Assembly (NCBI GenBank): GCA_024280885.1
Contig: JAJRPF010000012.1
Location: 54,659 to 118,658, forward strand
Reading direction: 5' to 3'
Length of the DNA: 64,000 nt
Source of the DNA: Planctomycetota bacterium
GTDB lineage: Bacteria > Planctomycetota > JAJSAM01 > JAJVHW01
Positions within the stretch are counted from its first letter, which is position 1. Each line of letters begins with the position of its first letter. This document shows, one piece after another, positions 43,357 to 53,561 of the stretch. Under the pieces are notes generated by a model. It had not been told where the DNA came from. It saw nothing but the letters and a program-made list of their open reading frames with translations, and did no database searches. Position numbers and translations under genes: made by a program.

Positions 43357-46300
43357 ATGCACCTCGTACGCGCTGCCGTCGCCGTCGCCATGACGGCGCT
43401 TTGTGCTCTCCCCGGGACCGCTCTCGGTGACGCCGACGGCGTCGTCGCGCGGAACAAGAACAAGCTGACGACGTCGATCAGCGCGGGCGATTCAGACAGT
43501 TTCGCCGTCGATCTCTCCGAAGGCGGCTCCCTCAGCGTGAAGCTGAAGGCAGCGAAGGGCACGAATCTCCTGCCAGAGCTCCAGCTCTTCCGCCCGGATG
43601 GTGCCGAGGTGAGCCTCCTGCCCTTCCTCAAGAAGGCGGGCACCGCGAAGCCGCAGCTCAAGAACTTCTCCCCTGCCGTCGGCCAGACCGGGGCGTGGAG
43701 GCTCGTCCTCTCGGGTGCCGGAGCCACGCTTGGCGAGTACACGGCCGCGTTCAAGATCTCCACGCCGACCAGTTTCAAGGCGAAGAAGTTGCCCGTCGAC
43801 GTCGATGCGGTGGTGCGTGTCGCGTTCACGGCCGACGAGGGCGCGCTGCTCACACTGAAGATCAAGGAGAAGGGCGACGGGACGCTCGTCGGAGTGCGTA
43901 TTCTCGCGCCCGACGGCAGCGAGGTCCCGGGCATCGCGGCACTTCTCGCCCGCAAGAAGACAACGCTATCACTGAAGAAGGCGCCTCTCTCGGGCGGTTT
44001 CGGCCGCTATGTCGTGGAATTGACGGGCGCAGTTGACCTCGCGACCGTCGCCGACGTCGTCGGCAAGGTGGCGTTCGCGAAGCGCGACAAGCGGAAGCTG
44101 ACGTTGCCGCTTGAGGCCGTCCTGAACGACGTCGTGCCGCGCACCGTGCTCCAGTCGGCCGCCGACGGGTCCACCCGCAGCGTCACCGTGCAGATCCGCG
44201 GCACCAACCTGCTCGGTCCGGCGACAGCGGTGATCTCCGGCGAGGGCGTGAGCGTCACGTCGGTGAACGTGCTCAGCGCGACGCGCGCCGACGTGGAGTT
44301 GGACGTCGCAGCCGACGCCCCGTTCGGACTCCGCGACGTGACGTTTCATCCGCCGCCACTCCAGGGCGAACCGGTCACGCTCCCGCTCATCCTTCAGATA
44401 GATGCGCCAACGCCGACGGTCTCCGGATTCTCGCTCGCTTCCGTCACGCAGGGCGACGTCGGCGTCGCGTTCGACGTGATGGGCACGGGGTTTCGCGACG
44501 GAGGCGAGATCGCAATCGAGGGCGCGGACATCACCGTGGGCGCGACCACGGTCCTGAGTGACACGCTGGCCCGGACGACGCTCAGAGTGGCCTCCGATGC
44601 CGCGGCAACGCCGCGCACGATCACCTTCGGCCAGCCCGAGGACGGTGGCGGAGCCGCGGCGAACGCGGCGGCACGCTTGAGCGTCTTGTTCCCACAGCCC
44701 ACACTCACGTCCGTCTCCCCCACCGCCCTGCGTCAGGGCGATCAGGGGCGGATGCTCACGCTTCGCGGTTCGCAGTTCCGGGCCGGTGGCCGTGTCACGT
44801 CCGGCGCGGGCATCACGCTCTCGAATGCGACGCTCGTCTCGGATACGGAGTTCCGCGTGACGGTTTCCGTCTCAGGCAGTGCGGCGCTCGGCAGTCGCGA
44901 TGTGCGCTACGCGCAATCAGTCGCAGGCGGCGCAGCGGAGGTGACGCTGGCGAACGCATTCGTCATCGACGCACCAGTACCCGGGATCGGCACCGTGACG
45001 CCTGGGAGCCTCGACCAGGGAGCAGCGACGACGACCGTGACGTTCACCGGTTCCGGCTTCCACTCCGGCGGCACGCTGTCGATCTCCGGCAGCGGCCTGA
45101 CCGTCGGCCCGACCAGCTTCCTCTCGAGCACGCAGGTATCGACGACGGTGGCGGTCGACGGTGCTGCAACGCCCGGCGCACGCACGGTGTCGTACACACA
45201 AGCCAACTCGAAAGGCGGCGCGATCGGATCGAAGCCGGCAGGGCTCGAGGTACACGCGGCGGCACCGACCCTCGCAGCGGTCACACCCGCAGCGATCGAG
45301 CAGGGCGACATCGGCACACTGACGCTCACCGGCACGAATTTCACGCCGGGCGGAACGGTCACGGCGAGCGGCACCGGTGTCACGCTCTCGCAACCCACGT
45401 TCGTCTCGTCAACCACGTTCACGGTGGATTATGCAATCGCGGGCGAGGCCACGGTCACCACGCGCGACGTCACGTTCGCGCAGGCCACGAACGAGGGCGG
45501 ACGCGACGTTACGCTGACCGACGCCTTCGAGATCCTCGATGCGGGCGTGCAACTGACGAGTGTGGTCCCGGCGGTCATTCTGCCCGGCGCGTTCCGAGAG
45601 ACCGTCGTGCTCACGGGCGCAGAGTTCAACTCCGGGACGACGGTCGGCATCAGTGGCAGTGGCGTCACGCTGATCTCGACGACGCGCGACAGCAACCAGC
45701 AGATCACGCTCGTGCTTTCGCTCGCCTCCAACGCAAGCGTCGGCCTGCGCAACATCACCATCACACCCGGCTCGGGCGGACTGCCCGCCCGCACCTTTAC
45801 GGAACGCCTGACGATCACTCCGGCAGACCCGACCGTGACCTCGTTCGGAGCGGCGGCGCTCGCCCGCAACGCGTCAGCGATCAGCGTGACGATCCGCGGT
45901 AGCAACTTCCGCAGTGGCGCGCGCGTCTCGGCCAGCGGCTCGGGCCTCACGTTTGCGAACGTCTCGGTGACCAGCGACACGGAGCTGACCGCCGATGCCA
46001 GCGTGACATCATCCGCGGCGCTCGGATTGCGCACGATCTCGGTGGCGCATGCGACATCGGTCGGCGGAAGATCGGGAGCGCTCCCCGACGCAACTGAGAT
46101 CATCTCGGGCACTCCGACCGTCTCCTCCGTGACGCCGTCGGCGCTCGGACGCACAGGATCGGGTGGCCCGACGCGCGAGATCCCCGTCGAGGTCACGGGC
46201 ACGAACTTCATGACAGGCGCCACGGTTACGTTGACGCGCAGCGGCGGCAGCGGCCTGAGCGTGAAGGCGAATAGCACGACGGTCGTTTCCGCGACGACGC

Positions 46301-48915
46301 TTCGCGTCACGCTCTCGATCACGGGAACCGCGTCCACGGGACTCTGGGACGTGAAGGTCACCAATCCCGCGACGCTCGGCAATTCCGGAACCTCCGGCAA
46401 CAGTGCGGTCGACGTGAAGAGCGAGTCCACGCTCGCGGTCAACCAGGTCCTCGCTGCGAGCGGTTCGACGTATGGCGGCGAGCGCGTCACGATCCACGGC
46501 TCCGGGTTCGCTGCGGGTGCCGTCGTCGACTTCGGGACGGCGCGCGCCGCCGGAACACAGGTGATCGACGCCAGTACGATCGTGACAACTGTCCCCGCTG
46601 CGGCCGCGCCATCGACGACGGCGACGACCAACGTGAACGTCAAGGTCACGCTCTCCGGCGGAACGAACGCAACGCTGACGAGCGGCTACACGTACGCGCG
46701 GGATCAGACGCGCATGGTCGTCGTGAAGACGATCCCAGCGCAGGGCGCCACGGGCACGGCGAACTCGCAGAAGGCCATGTGCATTCTGCTCTCGGCGCCC
46801 TGCGATACGACCACGGCAACGCACGGCTCGACGTCCGGAACCAATACGTTCTGGTTCGAGAGCGGCTCTTTCATTGTCTCGAACTCGCGCGGGTTCGGTC
46901 CCAGTGCGCGCTGGCTGGTCGTGAGCCGCACCAGTGGAACGGCGCTCAACGCCGCGGTTCACATCGTGGACATCCCGACGTCGCTCAAGTCCGTCTCCGG
47001 AAGCGTGTTCTTACCGACGCGGCTGGCGGCCACGGGCACGCGTGATCAATACAGGTACACGGTCGGCTCGGGCGGTGACTCGAGCGCGCCGACGCTCTCG
47101 TCCATCGCTCCGGCGACGACGGCGACGTCGGTCTCGCCCGTGACGCGCATCGTGCTGACGCTCAACGAAGAGATCGATCCACGTACGATCACAGCGACCA
47201 ACATCACGTTCAAGCAGGGCACGAGCACGATCGCAGCCGCGCTCACGGTCTCCGACGATCTGAAGACGATCACCATCACGCCCGAGACGGAGCTTGCGAT
47301 CTCCACCGTCTACACGACCACCGTGACGAGCAGCGTGAAGGACCTCTCCGGCAACGCATTCTCCCAGACGAGCTACACGTTCACGACCAACAACGGCACC
47401 GACACGACCGCACCGACGATCGACTCGCTGATCGTCGAGGGACTGCCGGCGGACCTCGACGGCTCGGGCACGTACGTCAACGCAGCGGGGTCGAGCGGCA
47501 ACGCATTCGACCTCTATCTCGGGCGCTCGGGGTGGGATGTTGTCGTCGGCTACTCGGACCAGGGCGGTGCGGGGATCGATGCGAGCACGTTCTCGGCGAA
47601 GGCGAGCGTCGCCGTCGGAGGCAACGCGGCCAACGCGGAACTCGGCGGGAACTTCACCGTGACGAGCACGGGTGCATCCTGGCGCGTGCCGTCCAGCACT
47701 CTCTTCACGGCCGGCGACAACGTGACGTTCACGTTCGTGATCAAGGACGGTGCCAGCACGCCCAACGTCTCGACCTCGAAGGTGATCACGTTCGACGTGG
47801 TGGATAAGAACACGACCGTCGCCGCGGCGGCGGGTGGCGACCACGATCCGTTCGATTCGCGCCAGACGTGGATACTGCGCGCGGACCTCGATGCCTACAC
47901 AGTCACGTACACGACGCAAGCGGTACCGGCGGCGGCAGGCGCCACGACAACGACGTCGAGCAACAACATCCTCGACACGGACGAGTCGCTGCGGTTGGTG
48001 GGCTTCAACTCGGGCAGCATGACGACGGCCGCTGCGGCCACGACCAACGGTGTATCCACGGGCACGAACGCGATCATCAAGCGGCTCTTTCTCGAACGCA
48101 CGCGCGAGTTCCTGCGCGAGCGCTACTCCATCGACGAGGACGGCACGCGCGACACGGACGCGATGGACATCGAGTTCCTGCTCCCCGGCGAGCAGGGCGC
48201 ACTCGCGTCGCTCCCCGCGAACTCGACGTCCAACTCGTCGAACTCGGCGAAGGCGTTCTCGGAAATGTCACTCGGAGCCACGCTGGGCGCCGACTCGTCG
48301 AGTTTCGTCTCGTTCTCGACGTCAGGGCAGGCCTGGTTCGACGACCGCAATCTCCGGCAGGAAGCCAACCTCAATCTCCCCGCGTCGAGCATCACCGGCG
48401 TGTATCTGCTCGGCATGTTCGAGAACCGGATCAACGACTCGAGCGGCTCGACGTTCCTTGAGAGTATCTCGAAGAAGTTCGTCCCCATCCACGGTGGAAC
48501 GCGGATCGGCGAGGACGTGAGCGACGACGACGTTCTCGCCGGCAGCTTCGACCGCACGACGTCCACCACCACGGCGCACAACACGCGCTACGACGAGATC
48601 ATGGACGCCCTCGATTTGCTCGCCGCGTTCGCGAGTTCAACCCTCTCCCACGAGATCGGGCATTCCACGGGATTGGTCGGAGACGGTGCGCCGAAGAGGG
48701 GCCTCTTCGGCGACGCCCACGAGAACAACACCTTCACGGAAGCCACGTCAACGAGCACGAATACGACGCACCACATCGACTACGTCGGTCCCGACATCAT
48801 GGCTCCCGCGAGTTCGTTCACGGAGGACACAGGAACGGGCACCGACTTCGCGCGCTTCAACCCGATGGTGGCTGCGTGGCTACGCGCACGCCTGGTGCAC
48901 GACGAGGGGAAGTAA
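43357..48915 (+). CDS. Very large secreted IPT/TIG-repeat protein with metallopeptidase-like C-terminus
   Basis: A 1852-residue protein. A signal peptide (VRAAVAVAMTALCALPGTAL) is followed by two pre-peptidase-like beta domains (about 20-275, e.g. DSFAVDLSEGGSLSVKLKA). Eight or nine IPT/TIG-type modules follow (about 300-1110), with recurring patterns such as VTPGSLDQGA, TGSGFHSGGTLSISG and VSYTQANSKGG. A Big_5-type Ig-like domain comes later (about 1245-1345, IVLTLNEEIDPRTITATNIT). Near the C-terminus is a zinc-peptidase motif, SHEIGHSTGLVGDGAP, then GDAHENN and a Met-turn-like DIMAPAS. The usual third metzincin ligand position is Gly; GDAH may supply it. AGGAGAT precedes the ATG. It is probably a surface adhesin with protease activity. 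Its domain types match the FG-GAP proteins downstream. Confidence 0.85.
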   Translation: MHLVRAAVAVAMTALCALPGTALGDADGVVARNKNKLTTSISAGDSDSFAVDLSEGGSLSVKLKAAKGTNLLPELQLFRPDGAEVSLLPFLKKAGTAKPQLKNFSPAVGQTGAWRLVLSGAGATLGEYTAAFKISTPTSFKAKKLPVDVDAVVRVAFTADEGALLTLKIKEKGDGTLVGVRILAPDGSEVPGIAALLARKKTTLSLKKAPLSGGFGRYVVELTGAVDLATVADVVGKVAFAKRDKRKLTLPLEAVLNDVVPRTVLQSAADGSTRSVTVQIRGTNLLGPATAVISGEGVSVTSVNVLSATRADVELDVAADAPFGLRDVTFHPPPLQGEPVTLPLILQIDAPTPTVSGFSLASVTQGDVGVAFDVMGTGFRDGGEIAIEGADITVGATTVLSDTLARTTLRVASDAAATPRTITFGQPEDGGGAAANAAARLSVLFPQPTLTSVSPTALRQGDQGRMLTLRGSQFRAGGRVTSGAGITLSNATLVSDTEFRVTVSVSGSAALGSRDVRYAQSVAGGAAEVTLANAFVIDAPVPGIGTVTPGSLDQGAATTTVTFTGSGFHSGGTLSISGSGLTVGPTSFLSSTQVSTTVAVDGAATPGARTVSYTQANSKGGAIGSKPAGLEVHAAAPTLAAVTPAAIEQGDIGTLTLTGTNFTPGGTVTASGTGVTLSQPTFVSSTTFTVDYAIAGEATVTTRDVTFAQATNEGGRDVTLTDAFEILDAGVQLTSVVPAVILPGAFRETVVLTGAEFNSGTTVGISGSGVTLISTTRDSNQQITLVLSLASNASVGLRNITITPGSGGLPARTFTERLTITPADPTVTSFGAAALARNASAISVTIRGSNFRSGARVSASGSGLTFANVSVTSDTELTADASVTSSAALGLRTISVAHATSVGGRSGALPDATEIISGTPTVSSVTPSALGRTGSGGPTREIPVEVTGTNFMTGATVTLTRSGGSGLSVKANSTTVVSATTLRVTLSITGTASTGLWDVKVTNPATLGNSGTSGNSAVDVKSESTLAVNQVLAASGSTYGGERVTIHGSGFAAGAVVDFGTARAAGTQVIDASTIVTTVPAAAAPSTTATTNVNVKVTLSGGTNATLTSGYTYARDQTRMVVVKTIPAQGATGTANSQKAMCILLSAPCDTTTATHGSTSGTNTFWFESGSFIVSNSRGFGPSARWLVVSRTSGTALNAAVHIVDIPTSLKSVSGSVFLPTRLAATGTRDQYRYTVGSGGDSSAPTLSSIAPATTATSVSPVTRIVLTLNEEIDPRTITATNITFKQGTSTIAAALTVSDDLKTITITPETELAISTVYTTTVTSSVKDLSGNAFSQTSYTFTTNNGTDTTAPTIDSLIVEGLPADLDGSGTYVNAAGSSGNAFDLYLGRSGWDVVVGYSDQGGAGIDASTFSAKASVAVGGNAANAELGGNFTVTSTGASWRVPSSTLFTAGDNVTFTFVIKDGASTPNVSTSKVITFDVVDKNTTVAAAAGGDHDPFDSRQTWILRADLDAYTVTYTTQAVPAAAGATTTTSSNNILDTDESLRLVGFNSGSMTTAAAATTNGVSTGTNAIIKRLFLERTREFLRERYSIDEDGTRDTDAMDIEFLLPGEQGALASLPANSTSNSSNSAKAFSEMSLGATLGADSSSFVSFSTSGQAWFDDRNLRQEANLNLPASSITGVYLLGMFENRINDSSGSTFLESISKKFVPIHGGTRIGEDVSDDDVLAGSFDRTTSTTTAHNTRYDEIMDALDLLAAFASSTLSHEIGHSTGLVGDGAPKRGLFGDAHENNTFTEATSTSTNTTHHIDYVGPDIMAPASSFTEDTGTGTDFARFNPMVAAWLRARLVHDEGK

Positions 48916-48984
48916 CGACCGCGCGCCGACGCGCCGGACGGTCGCCGGAGATTGGTTGCCGCTCGTCCTCGCTGCGGCCGACGA

Positions 48985-49695
48985 TCAGTCGCCGGTCGCT
49001 GGCTCCGACTCGGCGAACTTGTAGCCGACGCCGCGCACCGTGATCAGGTGCTCGCCGTACGCACCGAGCTTGCGCCGGATGGCGGCGACGTGGACGTCGA
49101 TCGTGCGCTCGGTGACGGCGGCATCCGCCCCGCGCACCGTCTCGATCAAATCGGCCCGCGAGAACACGCGGCCAGCGCTCGCGACAAGGTGGCGCAACAG
49201 CTTGAACTCCGTCGTGGTGACGTCGAGGGCGTCATCGTGCAGCAACGCGACGAAGCGATCCGAGTCGATCACGAGCGCTCCCCAGCGCAGCAGACTCGGC
49301 CCATCGGCGCTGCCTCGCAGGCGACCCCGACGCAGTTGCGCGGCGACACGCGCCATCAACTCGCGCACGCTGAACGGCTTGCGCACGTAGTCGTCCGCTC
49401 CCTGCGCCAGGCCGATGACCGCGTCGCTCTCCTCCCCCTTCGCGGTGAGCATCACGAGCGGAATGTGAGCGGTGCGCGGCGCAGCGCGGAGCCGACGACA
49501 AACCTCGAAGCCGCCGATCCCCGGCAACATGAGATCCAGGAGAATGAGGTCGGGAACCTCTCGATCCGCCAACTCCAGCGCGGTCTCGCCGTCCGGCGCA
49601 GTCAGCACCCGGTACTGCTCACGACGCAGGTTGAACTCCAGAAGATCGAGTAGGTCGCGCTCATCATCGACCACCAAGATCGTCTTGCGTGCCAT
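48985..49695 (-). CDS. OmpR/PhoB-type response regulator
   Basis: A 236-residue two-domain regulator. The receiver (about 1-120) has the acidic pair in VVDDERDL, the phospho-acceptor in LLDLMLPGIGG, the Thr of VMLTAKG and the Lys of VRKPFS. The C-terminal winged helix (about 140-228) has TTTEFKLLRHLVASAGRVFS, a TERTIDVHVAAIRRKLG recognition helix and the ITVRGVGYKF hairpin. The start ATG at 49695 (MARKTILVVDD) is the family-typical one. No histidine kinase gene lies next to it, so it is an orphan within this window. It is divergent from the first FG-GAP gene, whose upstream region has a 10-bp direct repeat that this type of regulator could bind. Confidence 0.93.
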   Translation of the reverse strand: MARKTILVVDDERDLLDLLEFNLRREQYRVLTAPDGETALELADREVPDLILLDLMLPGIGGFEVCRRLRAAPRTAHIPLVMLTAKGEESDAVIGLAQGADDYVRKPFSVRELMARVAAQLRRGRLRGSADGPSLLRWGALVIDSDRFVALLHDDALDVTTTEFKLLRHLVASAGRVFSRADLIETVRGADAAVTERTIDVHVAAIRRKLGAYGEHLITVRGVGYKFAESEPATGD

Positions 49696-49762
49696 GCGCC
49701 GGAGCCTCGGTTCGGGGGAGTTCGAGTGGAGTCTCGCACCTCGATCGAGGTGCATCCCAAGC

Positions 49763-49818
49763 GTTCTCGCGGTTTCTCGCCGCGACTGCACGGCAGAATC
49801 TGAATTCCCCGCTATACT
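49763..49818 (+). promoter_or_regulatory. Promoter of FG-GAP gene 1 with 10-bp direct-repeat box
   Basis: A TATACT -10 hexamer (49813-49818) has no good -35. Instead GTTCTCGCGGTTTCTC (49763-49778) lies 35 bases upstream; it is a direct repeat TTCTCGC-N3-TTCTCGC with 10-base period. The same element with one mismatch sits at the same distance before the second FG-GAP gene. Confidence 0.55.
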
Positions 49819-50010
49819 GTGTGTGACTCGTTCGTTCACGGACCGAGTCAGTTGGGGCCTGACGCTTGCTTACATCGTTTGCTGTGGTTGGACAGTGAGG
49901 GTTGGTGCGTGCGCGGGCCTCTACTTCTTTCGTATGATCGCAGGACTCTGGACGAAAGACGGTCATCGCAGGCTGTCGTCAGGCTTGAAACCCCCGAGAG
50001 GCTCGCTCCC
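49819..50010 (+). promoter_or_regulatory. Conserved structured 5' leader of FG-GAP gene 1
   Basis: The 192 bases between the -10 and the ATG are strongly conserved with the leader of FG-GAP gene 2. Two stems are possible: GGGGCC (49854-59) with GGCCTC (49916-21) plus ACGC/GCGT inside it, and GACGG (49958-62) with CTGTC (49973-77). An alternative pairing GCCTGACG (49857-64) / CGTCAGGC (49977-84) is perfect and excludes the first stem, so the leader could switch. The block GGACGAAAGACGGTCATCGC is identical in both copies. No known riboswitch class was recognised. Confidence 0.5.
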
Positions 50011-53000
50011 ATGAGAATCGAAGGATTCCGCGCACCAACACCCGCTGCAATCGTCAGGCCCGCCTACGCACTCGCGCTGGCATTCCTGATCGGCACGACT
50101 GGCATCGCAGCGGCACAGGAACTGCCGCCGGGCTACGGCACGGCGATGCCGACCGGCTCAAAGATCACGACCACCATGAGTTCCGGGGTTGATGTCGATG
50201 ACTACGTCTTCGACGGATACGTCGGGCAGAAGGCCGATGTCTCGCTGAAGATCTCGAAGAAGCAGGCCATGAACGCCAGCTTGGTCCTGGTCCGTCCGGA
50301 CGGCACCGAGGTCTCAGCCGACGATGCGAACGCGAAGTTCAAGTTCGGCAAGTCCATCACGGTCCTAGTGCCGGTGCAGGACCCCGAGACGGGCATCGTG
50401 ACGCCGACGCCGATGCAGGTGCCGCAGGTGTTGAAGATCAAGTTCACGCTCGATCAGATCGGCACCTGGAAAGCCCGCATCCTCATCCCCGACACCACGC
50501 GGCCGCCGAGCGAGTCCGGCGAGTACACGATCGCTGTCAAGTACGGAAAGCCGCCGAAGATCAAGCTGAAGTCACCGGCGCCGACGCTGCCCACGGCGTT
50601 CCAATTCGTCATCGGCGCGAACGCCGGAGCCAGCATCAAATTCGACTTCAAATTCAAGAGTGGCAACGCCGTGTTCAACGGGTTACGGGCACCCAACGGT
50701 GAATTCGTCGTTGTGGACGTGAACCTCCTGAAGACGAAGGACGACAAGTTCGTCAAGGGCAACAAGATCGTCATCCCTGATGACTTCCCCCGCGGCGACT
50801 ACGAACTCGCGTTCACCGTGGACGAGGGAGTCGTACTCACAAAGACGAACTTCAGCGCATCCGTCAAGCTCGCAAAGGGCGCCAAGAAGTTGAAGGGCAA
50901 GCTCGACGGCAACGAGCCAGGCATCAGCGCATCGGGTATCGCTCCGGCGGTCGGCGGCCCGCCGAACCCCGCCTTCGGGAACATCCTCGGCACGCAGGTC
51001 TCGCTCGACGTCGTCAACGCCATTGACAGCAACGATCCGAACGGCGACCCCGTCGTTCTGCTCGGCACGGTGCCGCTCTCTGCCGTCGTCATCACGCCGG
51101 GCGCAAGCACCACGAACATCCGCGGGCGCGTCCCCAAAGACGCGCCGAGCGGCACGGTCGACGTGGTGGTGCGGACGAGTCGCGGGCAAGTCGCCGTGCT
51201 TGAGAATGCATTCCAGGTCGTCCCGCCACCCAAGTCGTTCGTGATCGACCCGATCGTCGGTACGGGCGCAGGCGGCTTTGAAGTGACGATCACCGGCGAA
51301 AATTTCCCGGACGAGAAGACCCAGATCGGCGTCCTCATCGACGGCAGCGACGTGCCGTTCCCCGTCATGTCGGCGACACGCACGTCGGTCACGTTCCGCA
51401 TCCCCTCCATCTCGGAAGGCTTTGTCGGTCGCCCGCCGGGTCTCGCGACGTTTGCGGTTCGCGACCTGCGTAGCCAACTCATCGGAAGCCTGCCGATCGA
51501 CTCGTTTGAGTTCCTCTCGTCTCCGGGCATCAGCCGCGTGACGCCGGGCCTCGTTCCGATCCTCGGCGGCGACCAGATGTTCGTGAAGGGCACCAACTTC
51601 GACGCCACCGACGACGTGTTCCTCGAGACTGCCGTCCCCGGCGTTTACGAGCAGGTCGTCAGCACGTTCATCGACGTCAGCTTGCACACATACGTCGCCC
51701 CCATCCGACCGAAGGGCACGTACAAGGTCTACATCGAGGACGAGGACGGCATTCAGACAGCGCGTCGCACCGTCAGCTACTTCCAGTTCGCCGACTTCAC
51801 GACGGATACGGGCCTGGACAACCCTCCCGAGTTCGACGTGCGCGACGCTTGGACCACGGCTCTCTCCGACTTCGACGGCGACGGCGACGAGGACCTCTTC
51901 CTGGCGAAACAAGGTGTCGGCGGCCGCGGAACGACCGCGCTGATCCAGGTCTTCGTCAACGACGGAACCGGAAACCTCACCGATGAGTCGTCCTTCCGCA
52001 TCCCCGCTCCGTCAGCGACGGACGACTGGCGCGCAGATCGGATATGGCTCGCCGATGTCACGCAGGATAAGTTCCCGGACATCCTGATCACGACGAACTC
52101 GACGAGCGTCCCCGCCTCGAACCGCAGCCATACACGGATACTGGTCAGCACGCGGCGGGCCTCTGGATCGGATGTCGGAGACCGCGTGTTCGTTGACCGC
52201 ACACTCGACCTCATGGCGCCGCCCCGCTCCGGCAAGAGCGGCGTGAGCAACACCGATGGCGACAACTGGCGCGGGCTCGACATGTGGGTCGGTGATGTGG
52301 ACCTCGGCCCGGCGGGCCCACCCGAGATTTTGATCACGCACAAGGACGTCAAAGAAGAGCAGAACGTCTTCTGTGGCAACTACTGCAACACGAGCACGAC
52401 CGGTGGTTACACGTACGGCTTCTACTGGGGCGGCAGTCGCGAGTTCGTGTGGGACTCACGCGCACGCAGTGGTCAGGGCCAGTACAAGTTCGAGCACAAC
52501 TTCTTCCCCCGCAAGGCGGGCGTGACCGTCTCGATCGCCAATCCCCCGCCAGGCGTGATCATCCCCACCTGCAACGGTGGCAACTGCCGCGGGACGTTCA
52601 CGCCGTTCACCGGACACTCGATTACTGCCGTCGATCTCGACGCCGATCGCAGGCCGGATGTCATCGTTCTCTCGGATGAGGTCGTCACGAAGAACGGTAC
52701 GCCGACGTCCTCCACGCAGGTCGGGCTCCACTTCTTCAACGCGAACGAAGGCTCCCTGATCACCGACGTCACCGCGAAGATCAAGGCACTCGGCGGCGTG
52801 ACCACCGGCGACACGTTGGCGGTCGGTCGCTTCGGCTTCCCGGACGGCAGCTCATTCGGCACGATCGTCGTGGCTCAGGCGGAGGCACCTGCCAACGGCA
52901 CCCGCGCGATCCGCCTCTTCAAGTTCATTCCGTCGATCGTCGAGGACGATCCCGGGGACTTCGAAGACGTCACCGATAAGACGATCCCAAGCGCCAGCTT

Positions 53001-53343
53001 CGGGGAAGCTTGGCAAGCCTCGGCGATGGCGGTGCTCGACGTGGACACCGACGGAGACCAGGACCTGGTACTTGTTGCCAACGCCGCGCCGTCTCTCGGC
53101 GTCCCGGCAATCCGTATCCTCCGCAACGTGATCGAGGACTCGCAAGTCGGCGTCATGCGCGACGAGTTTGCCGAGCTCATCGAGAGGGTCGCCGGTGGCG
53201 GCCTGGACCCGTTCGACGGAACGTCGCTCCTCGTGGGCGACCTCGACGGAGACGGAGCAGCCGAGTACATCGTGACTCGGTCTGTGGTGGACGTCGATGA
53301 CGAGGAAGCGACCCAGACTCGCACGATGACCACTGATCAGTAG
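50011..53343 (+). CDS. Secreted FG-GAP/IPT protein 1
   Basis: A 1110-residue protein with a signal peptide (ALALAFLIGTTGIAAA, cut near AQE). A pre-peptidase-like domain (about 40-160, DDYVFDGYVGQKADVSLKI) and a second beta domain (about 165-290) precede IPT/TIG-like modules (about 300-585, e.g. SFVIDPIVGTGAGGFEVTIT, FVKGTNFDATDDVF). The last ~500 residues contain FG-GAP/VCBS-type calcium loops: DFDGDGDEDLFL, DVTQDKFPDILI, DLDADRRPDVIV, DVDTDGDQDLVL and DLDGDGAAEYIV, forming a probable beta-propeller. Cysteine pairs (CGNYC, CNGGNC) decorate it. It is nearly identical to the next protein over its whole length. It is likely a surface or matrix protein. The start is ATG 50011; the frame runs open to 49819 through the leader. 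Confidence 0.85.
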   Translation: MRIEGFRAPTPAAIVRPAYALALAFLIGTTGIAAAQELPPGYGTAMPTGSKITTTMSSGVDVDDYVFDGYVGQKADVSLKISKKQAMNASLVLVRPDGTEVSADDANAKFKFGKSITVLVPVQDPETGIVTPTPMQVPQVLKIKFTLDQIGTWKARILIPDTTRPPSESGEYTIAVKYGKPPKIKLKSPAPTLPTAFQFVIGANAGASIKFDFKFKSGNAVFNGLRAPNGEFVVVDVNLLKTKDDKFVKGNKIVIPDDFPRGDYELAFTVDEGVVLTKTNFSASVKLAKGAKKLKGKLDGNEPGISASGIAPAVGGPPNPAFGNILGTQVSLDVVNAIDSNDPNGDPVVLLGTVPLSAVVITPGASTTNIRGRVPKDAPSGTVDVVVRTSRGQVAVLENAFQVVPPPKSFVIDPIVGTGAGGFEVTITGENFPDEKTQIGVLIDGSDVPFPVMSATRTSVTFRIPSISEGFVGRPPGLATFAVRDLRSQLIGSLPIDSFEFLSSPGISRVTPGLVPILGGDQMFVKGTNFDATDDVFLETAVPGVYEQVVSTFIDVSLHTYVAPIRPKGTYKVYIEDEDGIQTARRTVSYFQFADFTTDTGLDNPPEFDVRDAWTTALSDFDGDGDEDLFLAKQGVGGRGTTALIQVFVNDGTGNLTDESSFRIPAPSATDDWRADRIWLADVTQDKFPDILITTNSTSVPASNRSHTRILVSTRRASGSDVGDRVFVDRTLDLMAPPRSGKSGVSNTDGDNWRGLDMWVGDVDLGPAGPPEILITHKDVKEEQNVFCGNYCNTSTTGGYTYGFYWGGSREFVWDSRARSGQGQYKFEHNFFPRKAGVTVSIANPPPGVIIPTCNGGNCRGTFTPFTGHSITAVDLDADRRPDVIVLSDEVVTKNGTPTSSTQVGLHFFNANEGSLITDVTAKIKALGGVTTGDTLAVGRFGFPDGSSFGTIVVAQAEAPANGTRAIRLFKFIPSIVEDDPGDFEDVTDKTIPSASFGEAWQASAMAVLDVDTDGDQDLVLVANAAPSLGVPAIRILRNVIEDSQVGVMRDEFAELIERVAGGGLDPFDGTSLLVGDLDGDGAAEYIVTRSVVDVDDEEATQTRTMTTDQ

Positions 53344-53400
53344 GCAGCCGACTGGTCGTACGTGACGCGGTTGGCGATCAACGCCGCCGCGGGCCGCAAG

Positions 53401-53434
53401 AGAGAGCGGCGGGCCATGCGGCCCGTCGCTCTCT
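53401..53434 (+). terminator. Intrinsic terminator of FG-GAP gene 1
   Basis: A 15-bp stem (AGAGAGCGGCGGGCC / GGCCCGTCGCTCTCT, one G-T pair) with loop ATGC, 58 bases after the stop and followed by TCGTTCATT. Almost the same hairpin follows FG-GAP gene 2. Confidence 0.75.
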
Positions 53435-53561
53435 TCGTTCATTCGATCGCTCACGTCACGTGAGCGATCCACGCGAGTCTTTTCGGCGCCGCGGGGTTCT
53501 CTGGCCGGGCCCCCAGGAATTCGACCAGCAGATCGTAGGTCGCCTGAGGCGCCACGCACGT

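Noticed and set aside
49819..50010. Leader as translated peptide (LGPDACLHRLLWLDSEGW)
   Set aside because: The frame is in phase with the gene only in copy 1, and copy 2 has no nearby start codon in that frame. The synonymous look of some changes is noted but insufficient.
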